From Bacteroidales bacterium (GTDB taxonomy: Bacteria; Bacteroidota; Bacteroidia; Bacteroidales; P3), in the NCBI GenBank assembly GCA_017483575.1, contig JAFUWF010000010.1:1-46963 (forward strand): 46,963 bases of DNA, written 5' to 3'. Below are positions 7,304 through 14,900 of the stretch, in pieces; positions within the stretch are counted from its first letter, which is position 1; each line of letters opens with the position of its first letter. A model generated the notes under the pieces. That model saw only the letters and a list, made by a program, of their open reading frames with translations. It was not told the origin of the DNA and did not search any database. The position numbers and the translations under genes are program-made.

Positions 7304-8985
7304 CCTCTTACGGGCAGGCGGTGCATTTCTCGCATCCCGGCGGTTTCTATGCCGACACCTTCAGCCTGGCCATGCAGCTGGCCTACGCCCCCGAGGGGGA
7401 ACCCTTCACCATCCACTACACCCTCAACGGCAACGCCCCCACCGCGTGCGACGCCCTCTACGAAGGCCCCCTGCCGCTAACCAACGCCCTCTATTCCCCC
7501 TCCGCCCTCTTCCGCCTGCCCACCGTGCCCGAGGACCGCTGGTACGCCCCCGACAGCGTGGAGCGCATCGTCGTGGTGCGGGCGGCAGTCTTCGACACCA
7601 CGGGCCTCCGCCGTTCGCCCGTGACCACCCACGCCTACCTCGTCGACTCCCTCCTCCGCCGCCGCATCTCCCTCCCCGTGGTGTCGCTCTGTGCCGACTC
7701 CCTCAGCCTCTACGACCGCGACACCGGCCTCTTCGTCCCCGGCTGGTACTTCGACCGCCGCTATCCCTACAGCACCGGCAACTACTTCCAGCGCGGCCGC
7801 CACTGGGAACGCCCCGCGGCCTTCGCCTACTATGCCCCCGACGGCAGCGCCACCGAGCAGGACTGCGGTCTCCGCGTCCACGGCAACAGCCAGCGCGTGC
7901 TGGTGCAGAAAGGCCTCTCGCTCTACGCCCGCCGCGAATACGGCGACAACACCTTCAGCCACCCCTTCTTCGGTCCCCACGGCCGCGAGAGCTACCGCCG
8001 CCTGGTCCTCCGCCCCTGGAGCACCTCCTGGAGCGGCGCCGGCATCGAGGACTGGCTCTGCCAGCATCTGGCGGACTCGCTGCGCTTCGACCACCTGGCC
8101 ACCTCGCCCGTGGTGCTCTTCGTCAACGGCGAGTACTGGGGCATCTACTTCCTCGAGGAGAAGGCCGACGAGCACTACGTCGAGGAGCACCACGGCGTCG
8201 ACAGCCGCTCGGTGGACCTCCTGGCCTACTGGGGCGGCGAGGTGGAGAACGGCTCCGCCGCACGCTGGAACGACCTCTACCAGTGGCTGCAGGCCGACGG
8301 CACGGACTACGAATACCTCGCTTCGCAAGTCGACACCGGCGCCGTGATGGACTACATGCTCATGCAGATACTCATCCTCAACGACGACTGGCCCGTCAGC
8401 AACGTGCGCCAGTGGGCCTCTGCCGACGGCCCCTGGCGCTGGATCTTCTTCGACGCCGACGGCGCCCTCTCCTCTTTCCCCGACAACGCCGCCATCCTCG
8501 ACTACATGACCTATCGCGCCTCCGGCACCTCCTCCCACACCTCAGCGCAGTCCACGCTGCTCTTCCGCCGCCTCTTCGCCAACCGCACCTTCCTCGAGGC
8601 CTCCATGCGGCGCCTGCGCGAAATCGTGGCCTCCCACTTCCGCTACCGCCGCTCCGGCGCCCTGCTGCGGCAGGTCGTGGAGGCTCTGGAGAGCGAGGTG
8701 CCCCACCAGATACGCCGCTTCGACAAGCCCTCCTCCATGGTCCGTTGGCGCATGGCCGTGGAGGTGATAGACGAATTCCTCCGCACCGAACCCGAGGCCA
8801 TGGTGAACGAATACGCCCAGTACTTCGGCCTCGAGCTCCCCGAGAGCGACCTCTGCACCGTCCTCGACCGCTACGGCCAGCTCGTGGCCACGGGCCACCT
8901 CCACGACCTCCGCGCCCACCTCCCCCAGGGCACCTACTACGTCCGCACCCTCGGCCACGACCCCCAGAAATGGCTCATCCCCTAA
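7207..8985 (+). CDS. Secreted CotH kinase family protein
   Basis: A 592-residue exported protein of the CotH family, which comprises atypical secreted kinase-like proteins. After the signal sequence comes a chitobiase/hexosaminidase C-terminal-like beta domain (about 40-145, with FTIHYTLNGNAPT). The CotH fold follows, with LRVHGNSQRVLVQKGLS (about 220-236), EYWGIYFLEEKADEHYVEE, and FFDADGALSS (about 413-422) holding the probable metal-binding aspartates. There is no T9SS C-terminal domain. The start ATG at 7207 lies inside a heptamer array, and no purine-rich ribosome-binding site distinct from the repeat is visible. The hydrophobic signal core (SFFLFFHFSFFISSYGQA) is encoded by inverted heptamers. 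It is separated from dtd only by another heptamer array. Confidence 0.88.
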   Translation: MRNEKARVSRKNSQAWLARASFFLFFHFSFFISSYGQAVHFSHPGGFYADTFSLAMQLAYAPEGEPFTIHYTLNGNAPTACDALYEGPLPLTNALYSPSALFRLPTVPEDRWYAPDSVERIVVVRAAVFDTTGLRRSPVTTHAYLVDSLLRRRISLPVVSLCADSLSLYDRDTGLFVPGWYFDRRYPYSTGNYFQRGRHWERPAAFAYYAPDGSATEQDCGLRVHGNSQRVLVQKGLSLYARREYGDNTFSHPFFGPHGRESYRRLVLRPWSTSWSGAGIEDWLCQHLADSLRFDHLATSPVVLFVNGEYWGIYFLEEKADEHYVEEHHGVDSRSVDLLAYWGGEVENGSAARWNDLYQWLQADGTDYEYLASQVDTGAVMDYMLMQILILNDDWPVSNVRQWASADGPWRWIFFDADGALSSFPDNAAILDYMTYRASGTSSHTSAQSTLLFRRLFANRTFLEASMRRLREIVASHFRYRRSGALLRQVVEALESEVPHQIRRFDKPSSMVRWRMAVEVIDEFLRTEPEAMVNEYAQYFGLELPESDLCTVLDRYGQLVATGHLHDLRAHLPQGTYYVRTLGHDPQKWLIP

Positions 8986-9038
8986 CCAATAACCAATAAC
9001 CAATAACCTATAACCAATAACCCATAACCCATAACCAA
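8983..9038 (+). repeat. Eight tandem TAACCAA heptamers filling the CotH/dtd spacer
   Basis: Eight consecutive 7-base units with the consensus TAACCAA run from the stop codon of the CotH gene (TAA 8983-8985) to the A of the dtd start codon (9038). Variants are TAACCTA and TAACCCA. The whole intergenic space is repeat. Confidence 0.95.
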
Positions 9039-9532
9039 TGAGAATTGTAATCCAACGCGTAAAAGAAGCCTCCGTCACCATCGGCGGCACCCTCAAGTCC
9101 GCCATCGGCCCCGGACTGTTGATCCTCGTGGGCATCTGCGACGACGACAGCGACGACGACATCGAATACCTCTGCCAGAAGGTGGTCAAGATGCGCATCT
9201 TCGACGATGCCGACGGCGTGATGCAGCCTGAGCCGCAGGCGAATGGCCTGCGACCTCGTGGAGCAAACCTCCCCGTGACCGACATCGACGGCTCCGGCCT
9301 GCTGGTCGTCAGCCAGTTCACGCTGATGGCCTCCACCCGCAAAGGCAACCGCCCCAGCTACATCCGCGCCTCCAAGCCCGACATCGCCGTGCCCCTCTAC
9401 GAGCGTTTCGTGGCCCGGCTGCAGCAACTCTTCGGCCGTCCCGTCCAGACCGGCACCTTCGGCGCCGACATGCAGGTGGCACTCGTCAACGACGGCCCCG
9501 TCACCATCCTCATGGACTCCCAGCAACGCTAG
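9038..9532 (+). CDS. dtd: D-aminoacyl-tRNA deacylase
   Basis: A 164-residue DTD enzyme that hydrolyses D-aminoacyl-tRNA (and Gly-tRNA(Ala)) in the cytoplasm. The two signature motifs are present: VVSQFTLMAS and the C-terminal NDGPVTI. It is longer than the usual roughly 150 residues because about 13 residues (around 64-76, PEPQANGLRPRGA) are inserted just before the DIDGSGLL strand. The inserted DNA contains a 7-bp hairpin. The gap to the upstream CotH gene is entirely heptamer repeat, so no normal ribosome-binding site is seen. Confidence 0.95.
   Translation: MRIVIQRVKEASVTIGGTLKSAIGPGLLILVGICDDDSDDDIEYLCQKVVKMRIFDDADGVMQPEPQANGLRPRGANLPVTDIDGSGLLVVSQFTLMASTRKGNRPSYIRASKPDIAVPLYERFVARLQQLFGRPVQTGTFGADMQVALVNDGPVTILMDSQQR
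9234..9252. repeat. Small palindrome in the dtd insertion
   Basis: CGCAGGC (9234-9240) pairs with GCCTGCG (9246-9252) around a 5-base loop. It lies in DNA that codes for residues absent from typical Dtd proteins. Confidence 0.6.
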
Positions 9533-9571
9533 CCCCTCCACCTCGTCCCCGAGAGGGGTCAAAGAGGTGTC

Positions 9572-9702
9572 TTATTCGACTGTTCTTATATAGTATACAT
9601 ATAGTATTCATATACTTCCCATATAGTTCTTATATACAGTATATGAATACTATATGAGAAGTATATGAATACTATATGTATACTATATGAGAACGGTCGA
9701 AT
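9572..9702. repeat. 131-bp AT-rich palindromic element, copy 1
   Basis: A near-perfect inverted repeat centred on A9638 with arms of about 64 bases, running from TTATTCGAC to GTCGAAT. Inside, each arm is a run of 11-base units beginning ATATA. It lies between the convergent 3' ends of dtd and prmC. Outside it are small C/G hairpins: CCCCgagaGGGG on the left and CCCCTG...CAGGGG on the right (9707-9723). Two further copies of the same length are at 32954 and 46823. Confidence 0.95.
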
Positions 9703-9706
9703 GAAA

Positions 9707-9723
9707 CCCCTGTTTGACAGGGG
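9707..9723. terminator. Possible terminator hairpin CCCCTG/CAGGGG
   Basis: CCCCTG and CAGGGG surround the loop TTTGA. It is at the right edge of palindrome copy 1, downstream of prmC and dtd. No long T-run follows on either strand, so it may instead be part of the repeat element. Confidence 0.3.
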
Positions 9724-9759
9724 TTTGGCCAGTTCTTTTGACGTTTCCGTTGATGGGGT

Positions 9760-10719
9760 TTAGCGGGTGCGGATGGCGGTGACCATGCGGTCGCGGCCGC
9801 GGAAGTCGCGGTGCACCGTGGGGTCGAAGCCGTGGCGGAGGAGGAGGGTGCAGGTGTCCGAGGCCAGGGCTTCGTTGATTTCCAGCGCCAGGAGGCCGTC
9901 CGGAGCCAGGTGGCGTTGGGCGATGCGGGCTATGGCGCGGTAGAAGCGCAGCGGGTCGTCGTCGGGGACGAAGAGGGCGAGGCCCGGCTCGTAGTCGAGG
10001 ACGTTGCGGTGCATCTGCGCGCGTTCGTTGTTGCGCACGTATGGAGGATTGCTGACGATAAGGCTGTAGGTTTTATTGGCAAAAATGTCTGGGATGTTGC
10101 CATCCGGCTGCTCCCCTAAGTTAGGGGAGCTGTCGGCCCGGAGGGCGGACTGAGGAGTGTGTAGGACGTCGGCCTGGAGGAAGCGGACCTCCACGCCGTT
10201 GTTTTCCGCGTTCTGGCGGGCGATGGCGAGGGCAGTGGGGGAGATGTCCACGGCCGTGACGTCGGCCCCGCAGAAGGCCTTTTTCAGCGCTATGGCGATG
10301 CAGCCGCTGCCGGTGCAGAGGTCGAGGATGTTGTGAGGTTGGAGGTGGGAGGTAGGAGGTAGGAGGTGGGTGATGAGGCGGTTGACGATTTCCTCGGTCT
10401 CGGGGCGGGGGATGAGGACCTCGGGGCCGACGGCGATGCGGTAGCCACAGAAGTCGGTGTGGCCGATGATGTGCTGGATGGGGCGTTGGCGCTTGAGGTC
10501 CTCGAGGGCCCAGTGGAGGCGCAGGAGGTCGCTCTGGTTGACGGTCTGCTCGCGCGAGGTCAGCAGCCGCACGCGGTCCCAGCCCAGGAAGGCCTCGAAG
10601 AGCATCTCGCCGAAGGCCGTCACCTCGCCGGGACCGTAGAGGGCGTCCAGCTCCTCGTGGAAGAGCCCCAGGATATCGCGCACGCGGTTGCTTTTGAAAC
10701 GTATATTCCGTGTATTCAT
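9760..10719 (-). CDS. prmC: Peptide chain release factor N5-glutamine methyltransferase
   Basis: A 319-residue PrmC/HemK enzyme that methylates the GGQ glutamine of RF1/RF2. The N-terminal helical domain carries RPIQHIIGHTDFCGYRIAVG. The SAM fold shows VLIPRPETEEIV, LDLCTGSGCIAIALK and the catalytic SNPPYV motif. Two extra stretches are in frame. One of about 12 residues (around 116-127) comes from GGAGGTR heptamers. One of about 25-30 residues before the NPPY strand comes from a palindromic repeat. The start at 10719 is chosen by homology. It follows rnhA by 20 bases in a probable operon, the spacer being degenerate heptamers. Confidence 0.95.
   Translation of the reverse strand: MNTRNIRFKSNRVRDILGLFHEELDALYGPGEVTAFGEMLFEAFLGWDRVRLLTSREQTVNQSDLLRLHWALEDLKRQRPIQHIIGHTDFCGYRIAVGPEVLIPRPETEEIVNRLITHLLPPTSHLQPHNILDLCTGSGCIAIALKKAFCGADVTAVDISPTALAIARQNAENNGVEVRFLQADVLHTPQSALRADSSPNLGEQPDGNIPDIFANKTYSLIVSNPPYVRNNERAQMHRNVLDYEPGLALFVPDDDPLRFYRAIARIAQRHLAPDGLLALEINEALASDTCTLLLRHGFDPTVHRDFRGRDRMVTAIRTR
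10103..10160. repeat. Palindromic repeat inserted in prmC
   Basis: GCTCCCCTAA (10110-10119) and TTAGGGGAGC (10121-10130) form a 21-base palindrome. It is followed by an imperfect hairpin GTCGGCCC...GGGCGGAC (10132-10150) and CTGAGGAG. The order resembles a dispersed repeat, known in several bacteria, of the type TAGGGGAGCTGTC...GACTGAGG. It codes for residues not found in typical PrmC. Confidence 0.7.
10341..10368 (+). repeat. Four GGAGGTR heptamers inside prmC
   Basis: Units GGAGGTG, GGAGGTA, GGAGGTA and GGAGGTG encode, on the minus strand, a Leu-Pro-Pro-Thr-Ser stretch in the linker before the SAM-binding domain. This is the same unit as in pcrA at 6434-6511. Confidence 0.8.
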
Positions 10720-10739
10720 TTCCCTATAACCAATAGCCT

Positions 10740-11474
10740 CTAACCTTTCCTCCCGAAGTCTGCCGGTATCTCGCCCCAGCGGTCGGTGTCCCACTTGCGG
10801 ATCTCGGTGGTGTAGGTGTTGGTGCGGAGCCACTGCTCGGCGCGGTGCACGAAGTCCCACAGCTCGGCCGTGCGGGCGTCGTTGGGCAGCTTGCTCTTGC
10901 ACACCTTCTGGCGCACCCAGGAGATGGCGTTGACGGAGTCGGAGTAGATGATCTGGTTGAGGCGGTGCTTCTTGAGGTAGCTCAGGCCGTGGACGATGGC
11001 GAGGAACTCGCCGATGTTGTTGGTGCCGCGCTCGGCGCGGTAGTGGAAGACCTGCGTGCGCGTGGGGATGTAGATGCCTTGGTATTCCATGACGCCGGGG
11101 TTGCCGCTGCAGGCGGCGTCGACGGCCAGGGCGTCGAGGACGGGCAGCGGCGGCTGCGCGTCGGGCCGGAGGGCCGTCATGCCGTCGTTGTCGACGAAGA
11201 GAATCGGATTATTCCGAGTACTCCGATGACTCGGATTATTCTGAGTACTCTGAGTATTCTGATTATTCGGATTACTCTGATTATTCTGAGTGCTCTGGGC
11301 GACCACGCTGCCATACGGCAGCTTGATGGCCGCCTCGGCCTCCGCCAGGCTGTCGAAGCCCTTGTACTGCGCCCCCTGCACGCCCACGACCTGCTCCTTG
11401 CACTCGTCCCAGTCGGTGTATATGCCGGGCTGCTTGCCCTGCCACACCACATAGTATTTCTGTTTCTTCGCCAT
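10740..11474 (-). CDS. rnhA: Ribonuclease HI with N-terminal viroplasmin (hybrid-binding) domain
   Basis: A 244-residue RNase H1 that cuts RNA in RNA-DNA hybrids. Residues about 5-52 are a Caulimovirus viroplasmin/hybrid-binding domain (KYYVVWQGKQPGIYTDWDEC...YKGF). Residues about 110-244 are the catalytic domain, with acidic residues in AVDAACSGNPG, NNIGEFLAIVHG, YSDSVNA and KWDTDRWGEIPADFGRK. The two are joined by a Gln/Asn/Ser/Thr-rich linker (about 59-90) encoded entirely by 9-base tandem repeats. It is probably co-transcribed with prmC; its stop codon lies within three degenerate heptamers shared with the spacer. Confidence 0.95.
   Translation of the reverse strand: MAKKQKYYVVWQGKQPGIYTDWDECKEQVVGVQGAQYKGFDSLAEAEAAIKLPYGSVVAQSTQNNQSNPNNQNTQSTQNNPSHRSTRNNPILFVDNDGMTALRPDAQPPLPVLDALAVDAACSGNPGVMEYQGIYIPTRTQVFHYRAERGTNNIGEFLAIVHGLSYLKKHRLNQIIYSDSVNAISWVRQKVCKSKLPNDARTAELWDFVHRAEQWLRTNTYTTEIRKWDTDRWGEIPADFGRKG
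11205..11297 (-). repeat. About ten 9-base units forming the RNase HI linker
   Basis: On the minus strand the units follow C(A/C)GA(A/G)TA(A/C)T, for example CAGAATAAT, CAGAGTACT and CCGAATAAT. Three codons per unit keep the frame and give Gln/Pro-Asn/Ser-Asn/Thr tripeptides. The family is the same as in pcrA at 6935-6979. Confidence 0.85.
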
Positions 11475-11519
11475 AGTTTTTTTCCGTTATTCCCCGTTGC
11501 TGCCTATTTGCAGTACGTC

Positions 11520-11867
11520 TTAGGCGGCCACCTGCGCCATCCATTGCTTGAAGGGCTCGGCTTTGGGCGAGGGGATGGACTGGATGAGGCGGAAAAGCTG
11601 CTCGGTGTCAGCGACATCGGTCATGCGCATCTTGCCGTCCAGCGCCTGCAATTTGAACTGGTGACAATTTGTCACCGTTTCATTGCCCTCCTCTTTCAGA
11701 CGTTGTTTCAGTTTGTTCCAATATTTGCGGGCAGTCAGATAATCCTTGCTGTCCGTCAGCACCGCCACGGTGTCCACGATGGAGAAGTACCATTTCTCCT
11801 GCTCGTCGTCCCATACGGTGCGCACCTTCTTCTCCTCAAAGAGTTGTATTGCTTGCTTTTTCGTCAT
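11520..11867 (-). CDS. BRO N-terminal domain protein, truncated
   Basis: A 115-residue protein equal to the N-terminal part of BRO-N/phage antirepressor-like proteins common in Bacteroidota, which usually run to about 250-300 residues. The conserved start (QLFEEKKVRTVWDDEQEKWY, FSIVDTVAVLT) and the block DVADTEQLFRLIQSIPSPKA are intact. The frame ends two residues after KQWMAQV, where the family continues. The missing C-terminal half is not found downstream. It is either a decayed remnant or a short DNA-binding protein. A -7 box lies at 11891-11898. Confidence 0.8.
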   Translation of the reverse strand: MTKKQAIQLFEEKKVRTVWDDEQEKWYFSIVDTVAVLTDSKDYLTARKYWNKLKQRLKEEGNETVTNCHQFKLQALDGKMRMTDVADTEQLFRLIQSIPSPKAEPFKQWMAQVAA

Positions 11868-11890
11868 GCCTGATGTGTGTTTTCCGAATG

Positions 11891-11898
11891 CAAAGATA
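11891..11898 (-). promoter_or_regulatory. -7 element of the BRO-N gene
   Basis: TATCTTTG on the minus strand, 23 bases before the start codon. A TTTG at 11921-11924 is 22 bases upstream, slightly longer than the usual spacing and overlapping the neighbouring terminator's T-run. Confidence 0.5.
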
Positions 11899-11921
11899 CG
11901 AAAAAAAAACCGTTATGGTAC

Positions 11922-11956
11922 AAAAAAAAACCGCCTCCCACAACCGGGGGAGGCGG
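11922..11956 (-). terminator. Rho-independent terminator of the 1323-residue surface protein gene
   Basis: On the minus strand the stem CCGCCTCCC/GGGAGGCGG (11948-11956 with 11931-11939) is followed by nine T residues (11922-11930). It lies 24 bases after the stop codon at 11980. Confidence 0.85.
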
Positions 11957-11979
11957 CCTGCAAAAGTACTAAGTGCTGA

Positions 11980-14900
11980 TTAGAGCACAACTACTATTCT
12001 TTTTGCCTGATAGTTGCCGACTTTGACCAGGTAGGTGCCGGTGGCGGGGGCGTCGAAGTAGACTTCGCCATAGGGGTCCTGTTTGGTGGCCAGCATGTGT
12101 CCGACAACGTCGAACAGGCGCACAACATTGTTCTCGGCACCGCTGACGGCGATCTGGTTGCCGACCTGGGAGACGGTGAAGTTGACCTTGTCAACATCGT
12201 TGATACCGACGACGACGGTGTCGTGGACATAGACGGTGTCGTAGATGTACTGCGGCAGGTAGACGGTGTCGTAGCGGGTGACGATGGTGGTGTCGTGGAC
12301 GTTGTTGATGATGGTGTCGTAGTAGGTCAGCGTGATGGTGTCGGTGTTGCAGATGGTGATCACGCTGTCGTAGGTGATGGCGATGGTGTCATAGTAGGGC
12401 ACATCGATATAGACCGGGTTGTAGATAGTGGTGTCGACGTAGTGGTAGACCGGCTGGTTGATGTAGTTGTAGATGATGGTATCCACATACTGGGGCTGGT
12501 AGGAGGTGATGTAGATGACGGTGTCGTGGTAGGTGACAACAGTCTGGTTGACGTAGTTGTAGATGACGGTGTCAACGTAGACGGGGTTGTTCACGTAGAC
12601 GGGGTTGAGGATGACGGTGTCTCTGAGAATCTCGTTGTTGCCAACAACAGTGTCCTTGGTGACATAGTTGTAGTTGTAGACAGTGGTGTCGACGGTCTGG
12701 CCGGTGCGGTAGGCGATGGTGTCGACGTAGCTGGTCACGTAGATGGTGCTGTCCTGGGTGACGTAGTTGTAGTTGTAGATGACAGTGTCACGGATGAAGT
12801 CGGTGGCAGGTTTGAAGGTGGCCTTGTAGTACACATCGGCGGTGGGGCTGAAGGTGTAGGGGTTGTACTTGATGGTGTCGGTATTGATGTCAGCAGTGTT
12901 GGTGCTGTTGACCTTCACCCAACCGGTGAACATGTAGCCGCTGTATCTTTCGGCTTCCATCATCACGGTGTTTCTGTAACGGACGTTGATGTATTTGCCG
13001 GCACCCTGGGCGATACCATTCACATTGTAGGCGATTTCACCGGTAGAAGTCAGATTCTTGATGTTACCCTTCTCGAGGTTTTCGGTGAAGGCAGTCACTT
13101 TGTACTGCTTGTAATCGAAGTAGGTGTCGAAGGTCAGCTGGCCGTTGTTGTTGCCACGCTTGAAGCCATCAACCACGAAGGTGTACATACCGTTGGTATA
13201 GTTGTAATTTTCGTCATCTCCAACCCAATTGTTGTTAGCATCCTTATAGCCGGCGAAGACATAGATAGACTGGTCGCCGCTGAGTTTGGTGTTGGCGGTG
13301 AGTTCGACGAAGTCCATATACTCAACCTCGTAGGTGGTCTTGGAGAAGTTGCCGTTGGCGGAGACGGTGCCGGTAGCGGCCTGGCCGTTCACTTTGACGG
13401 TGACGTAGCCCATGGTGGTGTCGATTACGTCGAAGTTGGCATCCTTGTAGTTGCGGATAACCACTTCGTATTTCTTCTTGGTGAAGACGGGGACGACGGT
13501 GTAGTAGTCGTTGGCGACATCCATATTGATGCTGAGGGTATTGTTGTCGTTGGTGGTGAAGTTGTCGTTCGAAACTTCGGCACCGGTCTTGTCAAAAACC
13601 TTCCAGCTGGTCAGCTCCCAACCGCTAACAATGGGATCGACATTGAGGTCGATGTAGTCGCCATGTTTGGCATTGATTTTCACGATGTCTGCTACTATGG
13701 TGCCGTAGGTTGTCAGAGAGTCAGCAAAATCCGATGTACCGGAACAAATAAGGCCATAGTGATCGCTATTGGTGTGGTTGGCGGTGAGATAATCGTTGTA
13801 CTGATTACCGTTGGTTTCGGACAGGTAGGTACCCTTCTGGTCGTTTTTGAAGACAATGGTAACATCCTTGGCGATATAGTTGGCATAGATGCCTTCGATG
13901 TCCATGTCGTCAGGGGTGATGTGGATAGGATTCGAGGTGAGGTCGTCGGAGGTATACTGGCTAAGGTCAATGCTGTTAGAAGACCAGCCGCTGAAAGTGT
14001 AGCCGGCCTTTTCGGGAGCGGTAAGGGTGACGGTCTCGCCGCTGTACACCCAAGCGGGGCTCACGTTGACGGTCGCGTCGTTTGTGCTCACGTGGAACTT
14101 GCGTTCTTTGAAGATGACGTTGTCGAGGAGACCAGCATAATTCCTATCGAGGGTACCGGCAGGTCTATCCCACTTGAAAACGAGCACGTATTCTGCGTTG
14201 CTGTTGATCGGGTTGAAATCGGTGGAGTCGTTTTTGGGCGTGCTGTAAGGGTAACTAAGAGAATTCCAGTTATTGATGGCGCTGAAATCACCGCTTTTGA
14301 TAGCATCGGTGGCAGGAACCATGGCATACTGCATATAGTCCTTATACTGCCAGGAGAGTTTGTAGTAAGTGTTGGCCTTGATGTTCATGACGCGATAGGC
14401 GTAGGCGGTGGTGGCTACGGTGTTGTCGTAATTGTTCGTGTTGCCATCGTTGGTGATAATCATTTTGCCGTCGACGATAGCCCAGCGGTTCTTGCTGTTG
14501 CTGGTGAAAGCCCAGAGGTTGTTCTGGTGGGCATTGGAGAAGTCGGAGTTGAGTTCGAGGTTGCGGTCGAAGGGGGCCACAACGTCGAAGTAGGCGGTGA
14601 GGGTGGTGTCGCCGGTAACCTGGATGTTCTGATAGGGGTTGTCGGTCACGCCATTGCTCCAGCGGATGAATTTGTAGCCGCTGTTGGGCTGGGCGGTGAT
14701 GGTCACCTGGTCGTTGTAGTAGGAGGTGATGTTGCCGCTGGTGGTACCCATGGTGTTGGCCTCGCTGTTCACGGTCACCAGGAAGGTGAGGCGGTCGACG
14801 AAGGCGTTGACAGGCATGGCCTGGTTGAGGTTGCCACGGATTTCCATCTCGGTGTTGTTGTCAAAGGCACCACCGCTCCAGCGTGCGAAGGAGTAGCCGG

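Noticed and set aside
9572-9702. The repeated AT-rich element as a CRISPR array
   Set aside because: The 11-base units are contiguous without spacers, the whole is one inverted repeat, and no cas gene is present.
9572-9702. The repeated AT-rich element as an ordinary transcription terminator
   Set aside because: The stem is far too long and AT-rich, there is no T-run directly after it, and copy 2 lies between two gene starts.
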